A DNA stretch of 64,000 nt from Holacanthus passer. Lineage: Eukaryota > Chordata > Actinopteri > Pomacanthidae. The stretch lies in the NCBI GenBank assembly GCA_025331565.1, contig JAFREQ010000015.1, positions 4,464,001-4,528,000 on the forward strand. The letters are read 5' to 3'. Below are positions 13,401 through 26,553 of the stretch, piece after piece. The position numbers and the translations under genes were made by a program. The notes under the pieces were generated by a model. That model was given only the letters and a program-made list of their open reading frames with translations. It was not told where the DNA came from and searched no databases. How positions within the stretch are numbered: the stretch's first letter is position 1; each line of letters begins with the position of its first letter.

Positions 13401-14463
13401 GTGAAATAAATAGCAAATATGAAACCGGAAGAATAATAACTTGCCTCTCAATTGTTTTTAAATTACTGTGTTTTGCACGGTTGTTTACCAAATATTGCAT
13501 TACTTAACTAGTATACCAGCACTTTTTGAGTGAATTTTGTTGTTTCTCGTAGTGTTTTATAAAGGCCAGAATACATTTTTCCTTCTTTTTGTGCATATAA
13601 TTGCCACCATTTATCATCTTCGCAACTCAGAAAAACAAAAATCTTCTCCTTTCATCTCATTGTACGACTTCAACGTGACTCATGGAATCCTCTCCAATCA
13701 CATGCAGCCTTCAGGGTTTCCATGTTATGTTTTTCATCATTATCCTGTGGCAGTTTCATTTGCTTCAAATCATCACTTCAATCAAAGATGATCAGCAAGC
13801 AGCAAGGTTGTAAGGATGAAAAAAGTCAAGTGTGTGGGGGAAAAGGTGGAGTTGTTTGGGTCAGATGTTTGATCACTGCCTAGATACATTTTCTAATATT
13901 AGAACATTTCCTTGATTTGCCCGGCTTCTCTGGTGACTGGTGAGCACATGGCCAGGGCTGCAGCCAATCAGAGGACAGGATTAGCTTTCCCTCTCTCTAG
14001 CAACAGTGAGTTACTTGCTGCCTATTCATTAATTATTTTCCTGTGGTCTCCCTCAGCCGTTTGGACTCTGCTGATAGCAAAGTGCTCCGTCTCTCAGTCT
14101 CACTCTGTTTTTTCACTGCTTTCTGTCGCTCTCTGCTCTGACTGAATAAAAAGTCTTAAAAAAAGGATGGATCCAGTGACGCTGAGCTTGCCAGCTGCTG
14201 CTGCTGCCCTCAACTGTGAGCTACTACAACACTATCAGACCAGGACTGTAACAGAGATGACTCTTCTCTCACCTCGCACGACTTTTTCTGCTCTGGAACT
14301 AAATAATAAAAAAGGATTACTGAATGAGAGCGCTCCCTGCGCACCGCTTTTTCTTTCAGTTGGTCTTCATCTTGTTTTTGCGTCTCTCCTACAGCAGTGC
14401 TCTGACTATAAACAAATAAAACATGGCAACTGGAAGAACGACTGGACTTTTTCGCTGGCTGAG

Positions 14464-14566
14464 GATGGGGGGGGTGTCAGTTGGAGGCAAGACTCTGTGT
14501 GTGTTTGGGGGGGTGAAGAGCAGGTGGAGAGAGGAGGGAGAGGGGGGTTTAGGGTTGGGGGGTTAT
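14464..14566 (+). repeat. G-rich tract, possible G-quadruplex
   Basis: The + strand has repeated runs of three to eight Gs: 14465-14473, about 14508-14514, 14531-14546 and 14555-14562. The runs are spaced closely enough to allow four-stranded folding. It lies in the first intron of pik3r2 on the sense strand. Confidence 0.6.
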
Positions 14567-16413
14567 GGTGGTGTGAGGATTGCGGGCTGTGGTTGGGTAT
14601 GCCAGTGCCACGTGTCTAGCCTGGCACCTCTTGCTTCTCGACTCGAAGGATGTTGGACCGAGAGTCTGGCTGAGCCTGTCCGGCTTCTCTCTGAACCAAA
14701 AGTGGGGTGAGTGTTGCACTCTGCTGCATCCTGTTATCACGATAACTCTTAAACCTTTTTTAAAAAGATGATATTCTTGCTCACAAAGGTTTGCAGTGAA
14801 TGTGCGTTCGCTTTCCGAATGTCGTGGGGGGAGAGAGGATAATCTAGACTAAGGTTCGAAAGCATGCACTTTGGCATTCAAAGATGCAAACCGGAGGTTT
14901 AGGTTTATTCTTTATACTCTCACCTAGTTTTATTAAAGCGTCTGCAATGCATCACTCAAAACATTGTCCATTCACGAACGTTTATGAAATGATTGCACAA
15001 CACTGGGCCTCGCAAACCAGGCCTGTGGTTATTTGGATTTGGACGTTTTGGGAAATCGCCCCAAATAGCTCCTTACTCCTGGCATACAAGACCAAAACTT
15101 CCATCCACCTTCTTGTCCCTTTCACCCTCCCTCGCTACCTGCTTCATCTCCTCACTGACATCCTTTCATCCCGTCCAGAGAGGTTAACAGGACCATTGTC
15201 CTTGGTTGGTCCACAGACCACAGATGTCGTACTTAATCTGGAAACCCTAATCTCTCTCTCTTCCTTGCTGTCTGTCTCATCTCTCAGTATAGTTGCCATT
15301 TTGAATTTGAACTTTGTAGCATTTTTATTTTTATTGCCCCGCTCAAATCTCAAATGGCCAAAAACGATACATTATTTTTCCACATATTGCTGTGAATATT
15401 ATAATCTAGTGTTTGCAACCCCCAGAAATTAGGATTTTTCAAATTTAGTGTCTAATGGTTTACTAGAACCTTTAATACCGATAAAACCCAGCCTTTTCTG
15501 AAACTGTTATGTTGCTGTTATGCGGTAATAATTGCCCTCTTGTGTTTGGCATTTTATTGAGCCTTGCAATCATCTTTATCAGGGACTATTCGTTATGAGT
15601 CCATGAATGACCTTTTTGCTGCATATAGACGCTGTGATACAATTGACTAGAAGGGGAGTGATATTATACAGAGAAACATTTGCTTTTAAGTGGGATTCTC
15701 TGATATTGTGCCAGGCTTTGGTTGCTTAGTTGACTGTCCATTTGGTATTTTCATCTGCAAAAGGCTTCGTACAGTATGATTTAAGTATTTTGACAGAATG
15801 AAGTCGAAAATATTTCTGAGGCAACACAGAGCTGCCTTTTTTCTCTCCTACGGAGGGGGAACTGTTGCAAAGGGTTCTGCATGTTTCAGAAAATTCTGGT
15901 TGCCCTACAGCCGTGGTGCAGGTCTTAGTTTCTTTTGCATACTCATTCTGCGAAAACGTTTTCTTCGCCATTTTGCTTCAATTTCTTTCGGATCCTGCTA
16001 ATCGCCCATGTTGTTGTGTAAGTTGAAGGGACGGTTATTTCACAGTGAAACTTCTTGTTCCTGTGGAAACTGTGATGCGTCAGTTTAGGCTGTGAGTGTG
16101 TGAATGTAGAGTGGAGGGAATGGAGGCTCCTGTCCAGGGACCCAGTCTGCTGTTGGCCATGACGCAGCAGCATCATCCGATTCTCTCTGTCCTAACCGAA
16201 GACTGCACAAATGCATGGAGCTGCCGCAGTTCGCCATTTTCCTGCACCGCTTTAAGCTTCGTTTTGCAAAGATGTGTGCAGCTTTACTTATGGCTATTTA
16301 TCGGCCGCATTTATTGACTGTAGTTTTCGTTTTTGTTATTTTTGCGACTAATTTCAAATCTTTTTTCCCTCTTTTCCCCTTTCTTCATTTTTTTTGGTTT
16401 TTATGTCATGCAG

Positions 16414-16985
16414 GTGGGTCATAATCCCTGTCCAGAACACGTGGGAGCCTGAGAGAACCGAAGAGGATTAAAGACCTTCCCACTCTGCCTCTTGTCCTCC
16501 AATCAGACCACTTCCTTTGACCGTGGGGAGCCAACGACGCAGGGCCCACGACTGACAAAATCTTTTACCAGACTGCTCCAATAGCACCCAGCCAGCAGGT
16601 TTTCGCTGCTTGAAAGAGCATGTTGCCAACACTCTCCCTCTGCTCCATCATCTGGCTCAACCGGGGTATCAAGCTGAGGAAAGTGCACCAGTCCACCAAC
16701 ACTGGTCAGGTCTGAAACTGCTGCCACTGCAGACATAACAGCAGAAGAACGTGACCTTATTGACTTTTGAAAATGCTTCTAAGCTTCGGGTGACTTCCCT
16801 ACCTCCTCTCATCCCCCGACCCCCTGAGCCACTGTACCAACTCCAAACCAGAATTTAGTGACTCAACAGCCTTTTTGGTTTCTGAGGATTTCTGTATAGC
16901 CGAACCCTGTTGTTGCAGTGGGACTCGCGCTGCATCATCTAATCCTCTATTCTGTGGCCATTTTGATTTTTGCCACCCTAACAAA
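16414..16985 (+). promoter_or_regulatory. pik3r2: pik3r2 5' UTR part of exon 2, with upstream ORFs
   Basis: A pyrimidine-rich tract ending in ATGCAG at 16413 makes a good acceptor. From there to the start codon is 572 bases of leader. It carries at least two complete upstream ORFs: 16620-16715 (31 codons, starting MLPTLSL) and 16773-16793 (6 codons, MLLSFG). Such upstream ORFs commonly lower translation of the main frame; that effect here is inference. Confidence 0.55.
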
Positions 16986-17304
16986 ATGGCGGCAGAAGGT
17001 TTTCAGTATCTCGCCCTCTACGCATTTACCAAGGACCAGGAAGAGGACTTGGATCTGCAGCCTGGAGACCTCCTGACTGTCAGCAAGGCCTCGCTGCTGT
17101 CCATGGAGAACTACCAGGAAGGCTGCGTGGAGCAGCCTGACCGCCTCGGCTGGCTCCTCGGGTACAATGAGCGCACCAAACAGAGAGGCGACTTCCCAGG
17201 GACCTATGTCGAGTACGTGGGCCCTGTCAAGATGGCACTCCCGTCGAGTCAACCCAGGTCCCAGCGACCCCTCCCTGCTGCACCAAGACCAGAGTCGTCT
17301 CAAG
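16986..17304 (+). other. pik3r2: SH3 domain exon of pik3r2
   Basis: One exon encodes residues 1-106. The SH3 domain reads YLALYAFTKDQEEDLDLQPG, later LGWLLGYNERTKQRGDFPG and TYVEYVG. The ALYAF strand, the acidic RT loop, the GWL tryptophan and the FPGTYVEYV end are all present. The exon closes with a proline-rich segment that in p85 can bind its own or other SH3 domains. It is followed by a 10.8-kb intron. Confidence 0.95.
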
Positions 17305-20300
17305 GTAAGAGCCTTTTCATATATGTGTACGCTGTCACATGGTTTTTCTCAGCAGTGTAGCTGCATGGTAACCATTTTACAAATATATTGTAGAGAATAA
17401 TAATTCACTTGTAGCAATAGACCAGGTGACCTTAAAATGTAGTGTTACAATATTATACGCTGTTCAGAAGTTAGTTGATTTCTCAGTATGCAAATTATCA
17501 ATAGAGCATTTTGCTATTGCGGCACGCTGTCTGTTGATTTTTTTTTGTAAAGCTGGCACTTAAAAATAAAATCAATCTAAGGTAAACATGTCTATAGCAT
17601 AAACTCACTTTAGAATTTGTTTTTCTGTATTTAATTATTTTTCGTTTGTTTTTTGTTTTTTTGCTCAGTTCCAAATTGTAATTAAAGAGTAGTACGTCTT
17701 TTATTAGATACGAACATGTTGAATTTTGTTTTGTTAGTAAGCCTCAGGTATGGAGAAAATATCTTTTTTCAGTTTTTTTTGTTGATACAGTTTTATGCAG
17801 AGGACCAGACTGTCAACTTGAATGCAAAAATGCACATATTTGTATCCAGTTATTGGTAGTTGCTTGTCAGCCACCTTGGGAGTTTTGATAGGGCTCTCAC
17901 ATTTGGCAATGACCTCAAGCTGACCCTTTAATCTATACTTAAAACACGTCATAAGCCTTACCTCTTTGGAAGCACAGCTAACCAAACTCTCTGCTGAATA
18001 ATAAAGGGCTAATCCATCTACTTACTGGACTCTCCTGTACAGGTCTGGCATTGATTCTGTCCATCTGTGTGGTCCCCTTTACATTCAACATTAACATGTG
18101 TCTTTGGTGTCCAAACTGCATCTGGGCTTATCTGCACAAAAATGCTTGCCTCTCCTTTGCTGTGACTTGTGATTGACCCTACTCAACCATGGGTAAAGGA
18201 TCGCACAGGCAGGAGGGGCTAAAAGTACTGTTTTCAGCTGAGACCAAGTTAGAGATACTGTATTAGATATTTGAGTGCATTTCCTGGCACTCAAACGTTA
18301 AACTTGTTGAGGAACTTTTTGTGAAAGACATTTTAATAGGCGTGTTTGTATTTTGTGCAAAATTAGAGTTATTTAACATTTCAGGGAACACAATGTCACA
18401 TATTTTACTCCGAGATAAGTGCTCTGTTCTTTCACACCTCTCTTCCCTCTCGTGACTTTGGGAAAATAGGCACGCATGATATTTGTTCATAATGGTAAGA
18501 GCCTGCTTTCAGCTGCAACGGCGTCCAACTCAAACATACACTTGGCATGGATTGGTCAATCTCAGCAAGCTCAACTTCACGTAAAACTTTGATTTGTTAC
18601 CAGATTTCTTCCACACTCCCAAGATTTCCATCATTTTCTCCTCATTTGCATTCCCTTGCTTTTGGCTTAAGGTGGTTAATTTATTGCTTCCTTGAATGGG
18701 ATGCCAGAGAAAAAGGTGCACAGGGCCAAAATAGATCAATAAAAGTTTTTATGTAATTCTGTATATGAAACCATGCATTCCTCTTCTGTCAAAAGCTGCA
18801 TTCTCTCTTATTCCCCTGTGCTTTTTTATGACAGATGGGATAAGTACCACTCTGAGCACGTCGGCTGTGAACTCTGAATTACCTCTGGTTGAGCCAATTG
18901 GCTATTCATCGTGTACAACAAAGTACACTGGGACTCATTCAAATTCATTAGTTCGAATTCATTTTTCTGTATTTTTTTTCTGAAAAGTCTTAAAAACTGG
19001 GAATATCATATCTGCAGCATATACGCCTCCTGAATTCCTATCAAATGAGATTTATCCATGCCAAAAATATAATAAAAAGTTAAGAGTGAACTGGATGTAG
19101 TAATGAATAAGCACAGGCCTGAGTTTTGTCCAGCAGAGGCAGGTGAGGAGGACAACAGTATCCTCATGGTTTGACAGACAGTGAGACAAACCTGTTGGGC
19201 AGCAGGCATTTGTGTCTGTGATATGGAGTGGCAGGGCAGAAGAACCAAGTGAAACCCTGAGAGAGGGAGGTGAAATGGGGGCACGGCAGTGGCTGAAGGA
19301 GAGATACCTTGGCTTAGCACCAAAAGTGCATTGTAGATTAGAAATGGTCAAGCCCAAATTTTACAAATATCATCTTCATTTCCCTGAAGGCACAGAGGCC
19401 CCGGACATTGTGTGAATAGAGCTATTGTTAGTGTGGCCCATTTACTATTCGCAGGGATTGTAACATTTGGCATCGAGGGGCAGCACCGTGGTGGTAGGAA
19501 GGTTGACCAAGTTACAGGTTTAATCTCATCCATCCTTTAACATGTAGCAAGACTTTTAAGAAAACTGACTGCCAGCAATTTTAGCTTAAATTCATTTACC
19601 TAAATTAGTTTTAAAACACAGTTTGCTTTCATAAGAAAGTCCAAATAAAAACTCTGTACTTTGCATCACTAAGTTTTTGTGCACACAAGAAAGCGAACCA
19701 CTGGGAGGAATACGGAAGGAAATTGGTTACTGTCTGCAGTAACGTGGTCACTATAAAACCCACATTTACATGCAGCTGATCAGTTATCAGGTTTTCCCCC
19801 CAGCCTTCAATCATGCTTTGAAATATTTCATCCGCGATTTTTCGTTCATTTTGTTTGTTCCTCATCAGAGCATTTTGACTGAATGCACTGCATGGACCTG
19901 CTCTGTTTGTCTGAGAGAGAATTTGTCTTATTGTTCTCATGTGTGCAAAATTACTTATTTAGACTTAGATTTGTTTCAGTTTTAGTCAGACATTTGGATT
20001 TAATCATTTTGAATATAGCTACAATTAATATTTCTTTTCTTCACTGCACACTTCTGCTACAGCTATACTTTCCCAGTCTGACGTCTTTGTCATGCAAATG
20101 CACACATGTAAAACTTAATTAGAACCCCAGTTAAGTGTACACATTGCCAAAAAAAAAAATCAGGTTTCTTTAGCAGAAATCTTGCTGTTAACAGGGCTTT
20201 TCTTAATCCCTTACCCAGATTAAGGAAACCAGGTCTCTCATTTGCATTTAAGAAATCAGGTTACTGCAGAATGTCGACAACAACCAGGCTACCTAATGTA

Positions 20301-23300
20301 CCACTGTTTTTCAGCAGGAGCATGGGAAATGAAAAACTCACATTTCTCATTGGCCAAAAGATGCAAATGGTTCAGCTTTTCTTCTTTCTACAATTACATC
20401 GTTTGAAGAGGATTCTGGGTTGACCAATGACGCCGTGTTAGTGTGAATATTTGTACAAGATGAACAGCAACAGCAATAGAGGTGCCACTGTTCTACTGAT
20501 GCGGCACATCTTTTTGTTTATATGTATTTCATTGTTGTGTGCATAGACAATTGAATGCACACCGCTCTTTTTTAAAGCATTTAATAGTTTTTTAATTTTC
20601 TTGTTGTGAAGCATGTGAAGCATGAAGCAGCCCATGCTTGCAATACAATACAATACAATATTGTTTCCACATTAAAAACAAAGTTTGTATTAGTGGATCT
20701 TGGCTGGTACACACTTATGCAGCTTTGTGGTGCACATATATGTGCACTTTTCAAGACAAATTGAGAGGAAAAATCAGTTTCATATCCCAGATGCAAAGGC
20801 AAAATGTTTCTCAACTTGCAGCAGAAATAATTCTACAAACCCAGAGAGAGTTTTTTTCTCTCTCCCTCCTTTCTCTCTCCTTTCCCTGGCCTCACTTTAA
20901 CTGCTTGCTGAAGTGAACCATGGCTTGGCATTTTTGCAAACTCCTCCCTTCGTACTCCCTCTCTCACTCCGTCCCTTCCCCCCTCCCCCCACCCTCTCTC
21001 GTCCTCCCTCCTTTTTTGCAGCCTCTCTCCCTGATTCACATACACGCCTGATACTGTCTCTGGGCAGCTATAAACCATGTTAGCGGGGCCAGTTCTCAGA
21101 AAGGAGAGGCCTCAACTCACTCTCCGCTCCCTGCGCCTTACCAGGAAAACACTTTCAAAGAACGCATGGAGGGGGTGGCAGAGGGGCTGAGACAGTAGAG
21201 AAAGTGAATGGGAAAGATATGGAGAGGCTGGAAAGGGAGGGAGACGAAGGCTACATTTTAAGCCAAGGCCACCCTATCCAACTGCAAATATAGGAACCAG
21301 CTGTATTTGGTTTCTCTTCTGACTGTTGAATTATTCTCCTGGAGTTTAGTAAAGTTAGCATGTTACAGTTTGCAGAGCTATAGAAAAGTTTTTTTTTCTG
21401 GAGCATGCTCAGAGCAGTAAATGAGAACTCATTTAGGCGTGAAGTTGTCTTACTAAAAGATTAACGGCTTTAGCAAAGCAGAAACAGAGTAAAGTACATT
21501 TTGTACAGCTTCTGCCTTTAGGCAGGAGGGAAAATCACGATTCCTGTTTGTTTCTGCAGAATGATACCATTGAAACATTCAGAGTTGACTATAAGTATTC
21601 TGTAGTAGTAGTGATAATAATACTCAATAGATTATGTACCAAATTATACTATAAAAGTATGGTCTCTTCTTTTCTTGTGAGGGCCAAATCTCAAACTCAC
21701 AATTCATTTACTGTATGTATTTAAGGCTGGGGCTCCGTTAGAAAGAAACTAATTGACCAACTCTGTCCAAAGGTGAAAGTATTTATAGTTGTTTAACATA
21801 GCTACTCAGAGTTTGAGTGGAAAACCCTGTCAAAAAAGGGCTGAGGCATGAAAGTCGTTCAGATTGGGATAGCAACACATCCATTTGTACCATATCTCAG
21901 AGGCATGAATGGTGTTGCACTTGTTTGTATATACAAAACGTGGCAAAAGACAAAGGTGAATAAAATGATTGTTAAAATGGCCATGAATGTTGGACTTGCT
22001 GGTTTTGGAAAGTTAAGAAAAGTTTTGGGCACAGCTGCCTTAATTCTGACATTGGAAATGTGGGGGAGGGGCTTTCATACGGTGTTCAACAATCTGACAA
22101 ATACTATGTTTGAAGCACACTGACCCCATTACTTTTAGACAGCTGAGTCCAGTTAGACACAATGCTATGCCGCCATGCACACCGTTGTAGATAAAACATT
22201 TACAAATATGCCAACAAATGCAACACAGTGTGTTAGCCTCATAGCATTACCGTTAACACAGCTGTTTTTCATTCAGTTGCATGGAAAGACACGTACACAT
22301 TCACTGTATATAAAGATGGAGGAATGGCACCACCACCAACAGATTTGCACACTGGACCTTGCTGGACAGCTGAAATTGCTGGAAGGGCGACACATTGATG
22401 AAATGTCCGCTCCTGGTTTTCAGGCAGTCAAAAAGCAAGCAAAATGAGATGGTAATGCATATACTCAAACTCTAGTCACGTTGCATGAAACATGTCTCAA
22501 TCAGCCTGTTATTAGAGGTTTTGTAACACATCTTTGGATTAATATTTCCTTTCAGTAGTCCCCGTAGGCCTGTGACACCAGATCCAGCATTGTATAGAGA
22601 TCACATGTGTTTGACATGGTTGCAGGGGCTCCCTTGCACACGTGCAGCTTTGAAGCATGTTGTGACAGAGGAATGGATGGTGTGTGCGGTCATGATGCAT
22701 TGCCTGTCCACATGGTTGTGATGCAGTGAGGACATGTAGCAGTGAAACCTGACCAGCGGCATACACACTGTTACACACCCTCTGTGAGCCAGACACCAAC
22801 TGGCCTTGTCACCACTGTACATAAGAACCACATGCTTAGAGTAACTGACGTGGTTTAAAAATGGTTTGGCAAATTTTGTCCTCATTTGTTGATAAAGGTT
22901 GTTTCAATTTAGTCTCAAGTTAGTGCATTTGGAGGACGGTGAATATAAGAGATTAAGGTCTTGGTGGAAATGGACATATTTAAGCTAGACTTTAATATCC
23001 TTAGGTGAGTGTTTGTGAAGGATCCAGCAGCCAGTGATTTTGGTAAACTGAACCAGAGAGACTTGTGAATTTTACACCTCTGGGTCCACCTTTAATTACA
23101 CTGGAATAGAATAGTGTTAAAAATATGCAATAATTCATTGTTTTATTTATTTTATCAAACTACTACATTTTGTGAATTTTGCTTAAATGGATTTTGGAAC
23201 ATGCCAACCACAAAACCACTGAATTCGGTTCTCTGAGGTATGTGAAAACTCAATTTATTGTTATACATTCTTGAACATATTCATATTTGATTCATATTTT

Positions 23301-26300
23301 TAAGTGCCCTTTAACATGATCTCTTTGGTTATGTCACAGTAAGAATATGATGTAACCGTGGTTGTCTGGGCTTGATTTTTATCATCAGTAGCTTAAAATG
23401 TGATTTATACAGTGCTTTGCCAAATAAAAGATAAGCACATAACAAATGATAATTTGCTGTACCAGTACAATTTCATAGTTCATTTATAATTTCAGCAATG
23501 AGTGATGGACCTGAAGTGAGGAAAATGTAGAGTTTTAATTTGAGCAGTGAAATCCCGTGAATGAATTGATGCTGTATCTCTGCACTTCAGTTTCTGACAC
23601 AGAGCTCTGAGAGGGAGAATGCAGCAGAGCCAGCTATGTATTACATAAGCATACTGATGCAGAAGATACAGAGCAAATATTTTGCTTCACATAGCTTTGC
23701 TTCATCCAGGCTACTTTTGCCTGTCTGCTGCTCTCCTTGGACTGAAAACACAAAAAGACAGGATCTGCAACATTCATCCGATCTCCACTGTTCCAGCTTC
23801 ATGTGTAGATAGCACACATCACACAAGACTTAAGTGTTTTTTTTCACGAACACATAATGCTAGACGACTCAGTTTAATCAGGATTCACTTGTTGTGATGA
23901 CTTAATTGAAGCTTCTCTGAAGAAAAACAGCAAACACTGTGACGAGATCTTGTCTGTAAAAACTAGAGGTCGACTGGTAGTGAATTTTTGAAGGCTGATA
24001 TAATAAGGATAGTTTGGAGTAAGAAATGTCAGATTTAATAATTAATAAGGGAATATCCTGAAGTGTAATTTGGTGGACTGCTTTGCGGGAATATGTTGAG
24101 TCTTATAATGGGCAATGTGGCAGTTCTGTGGCTTATAACTGGCCAGGATTACTTCTGTTGCCCGTCCAGTTACATCGTTAAATACCACTCTTATAAACCA
24201 TTAATGTCCGTGTATATTCCTGGGGTAAGGAGGATCCTCAGTGTGTGATTTTATTTTATGAATGGAGAAATATGTGGCTGGACTGTTTGGAAGAGAGAAT
24301 GCCAAACTGGTAGGTAAAGTAACAGTTAAATGTTGTTGTTTTTCTCTTGCTAGAATAATACTTTGAAGGCTTTTTCATGGAGTGGAGAATTGTTTTCTGA
24401 AAAAAATATCTCTGATGTTAAGAAAGGAGTGCAGTGACTGCCAGGACCAGTGCTTTCAGCAGAGCAGTTTTCTTCAGTCTAATGCACTAATAATGCCATA
24501 CTATAACCAACAACCTTATAATGCTCATTAGTTACAAATAGAGCTATTTAGATATAAATTGACTGGTGGAGGCCACTATCGGAGCCAAGTTCCACTGATG
24601 ATGATGAACATGATGATGATGTTTATAAAACCTCCTATCAGTGTCAATTGTTCTGCCAAACCGATGAATCAGTCGACCTCTAGTGAAAGTCTCTTACAAT
24701 GACTGCGTGCATAAACTAGACTTGTAAGACCTCAAATGCACCAGGACTTATTTGTTAAAGTGCAAGAGTGCCAAACTACACTCTCTGTCGTGTTTTTTAC
24801 TCTCTTCATCTTCATTGGCTACATCTCAGGGCATGTCAAGTCATATGCCTGTCTCCCAGTACAGTCTGCCAAGGAAGTGGTTGTAATTGACTAACGAGTT
24901 GCTGTTACTTTATCTCTCTCTCTTTCTCGTGCTGCCTTTCTCTCTTTCCATACCTTTCCAAAACCCTGAAAAAACCTCCAGGGCTACAGCTGCTTTTGGA
25001 GGAAAAACAAGAAATAAAAACACTCCTTCTTTGCACAAAAATCAATGTTTATTTTTTCTCTTTTCAGGTGAAGAGAAATATAAAGAGAAATAAAGTGTTT
25101 GTTTGTTTGCATGTAGAAATGAAAAAGTTCCTTCCTCTCGGGGAAAATATGGCAATCCATTTTTCCTTATTCCTCCCCTCCCAAACTATTAGAGTGCATT
25201 CATTTTGTGGTTTTATAGTCTATATTTGTACTTATTTCCCCGTTTCATTTGATTTCTCTGTTATATTGCTTGCGACCTGTCTAAACACAACTATAAAGAG
25301 TTCCATGGAGACTGGTTTTGCTGTCTGGGTACTGAATAATAAATACATTCTGCTGTCTAAAACAATAGCATTTGCATTTTGCTGCATCTGTATATATGAC
25401 AATCCAGTCTTACTTAGACAGTGTGTACTCACTTTACATGGAATTATGCAATGTGGAGAATGAATTGTTCAAAAGTTGTTTATGTTTACCTGACATGGAC
25501 CTGTAGTGGCAGCGTGAATTATGACTCTTGTCTGTCAGGAGCAAAGGCGAATGTCGCGTTACATTTTTATTGAGCCGCAAAACCTCTTAGGCCACGTTCA
25601 GCCTCCTTATTCATTTCAATGAGACATCTGCATTGGAAACATGGTTGCAGACAGAGAGGGCTGCAGCAAAAACGTACGGTGGCGCTGGCAAAAAAGTTCA
25701 GCCTTGCTCCACTTTTGCACACAATGTAATGTCATAAGTCAACGCAGCGATCAATCATGTGCAAGCTTACATTTGCGGTAAATTACTCTGTAACATGAAT
25801 GGGGTTTTACAAATCACTTTGCAGTATTTTGGTGTCTGAGAAGCCTTAAAATTTCATGGATCCATTACTCACACTGGACTTCCTGGATTCCTTGGATTTT
25901 ATGTAGCTTCCAACACAGCCACTTGTATTGTTTTAATGCAATGCAGTTTTTGGTCAGAACACCAGGTCAGGGAGGAAACACTTTGCATCCAGTTTTCTGC
26001 CAACAGTCAACATTACTTTCTGTTAACCACTAGCACAGTCTGTCCCTAAGTTGTTTTTATATAATGGTTTTGTAGTACATTGATAAACTATGCTGTCTTG
26101 TTGATATGGGATCAAGAATAGCTCATATTAGTTGTTTTGGAAGGTACTGACATATTTCGATGTTTAATTTATGTTTGTAATTTTGTGCCAACATGTATCT
26201 GAAAACTGTCCTGCACACTGAAGAGAGAGACTCTGTGATGAGAGGAGAGGGGGGGATGGGCCTGCCAGCCAAAATGGCCAACAGGGATAAAGAAGAGGCA

Positions 26301-26517
26301 GAGGTCTGTCTGTGTGCTCGCTGGAGAGCTGGAGACACTGCCAGGCAAAGTTTCCATGTTTAACTGGCAGGCATGGAGACCGAGAGAGAAAGACACGCAG
26401 AAAAAAAGAGAAAGATTGAATTAAAACTTAAGTAAAAGCAACCAAAGGGAGAGAAATAAAAAGAAGTAGCAAGAGAGAAAGTCCAGCAAGAACAAGAATG
26501 CAAGAGAGCAAAGGACG

Positions 26518-26553
<36 letters not shown>

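Larger units (their letters stand above)
9587..16413 (+). other. pik3r2: pik3r2 intron 1 (within the 5' UTR)
   Basis: About 6.8 kb without a supported coding exon. It holds a (GT)n run (10262-10281), a CCT/CT run (10376-10427), and repeated AACGTT words at 9757-9850. It also has an exon-like GC-richer block at about 13900-14860, including a strongly G-rich stretch at 14464-14566. Open frames of 150 and 182 codons at 14167 and 14884 look like chance: no family resemblance and no matching splice sites. Confidence 0.5.

Noticed and set aside
14167..14619. 150-codon open frame as a gene or alternative pik3r2 first exon
   Set aside because: Composition drifts into a simple G-rich tract, there is no family resemblance, and no donor joins it in phase to the SH3 exon.
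14884..15432. 182-codon open frame in pik3r2 intron 1
   Set aside because: About one such frame is expected by chance in this much sequence; no domain, no splice signals and low-complexity Ser/Leu stretches.
24996..25463. 155-codon open frame in pik3r2 intron 2
   Set aside because: No recognised motif, AT-rich composition and no splice context.
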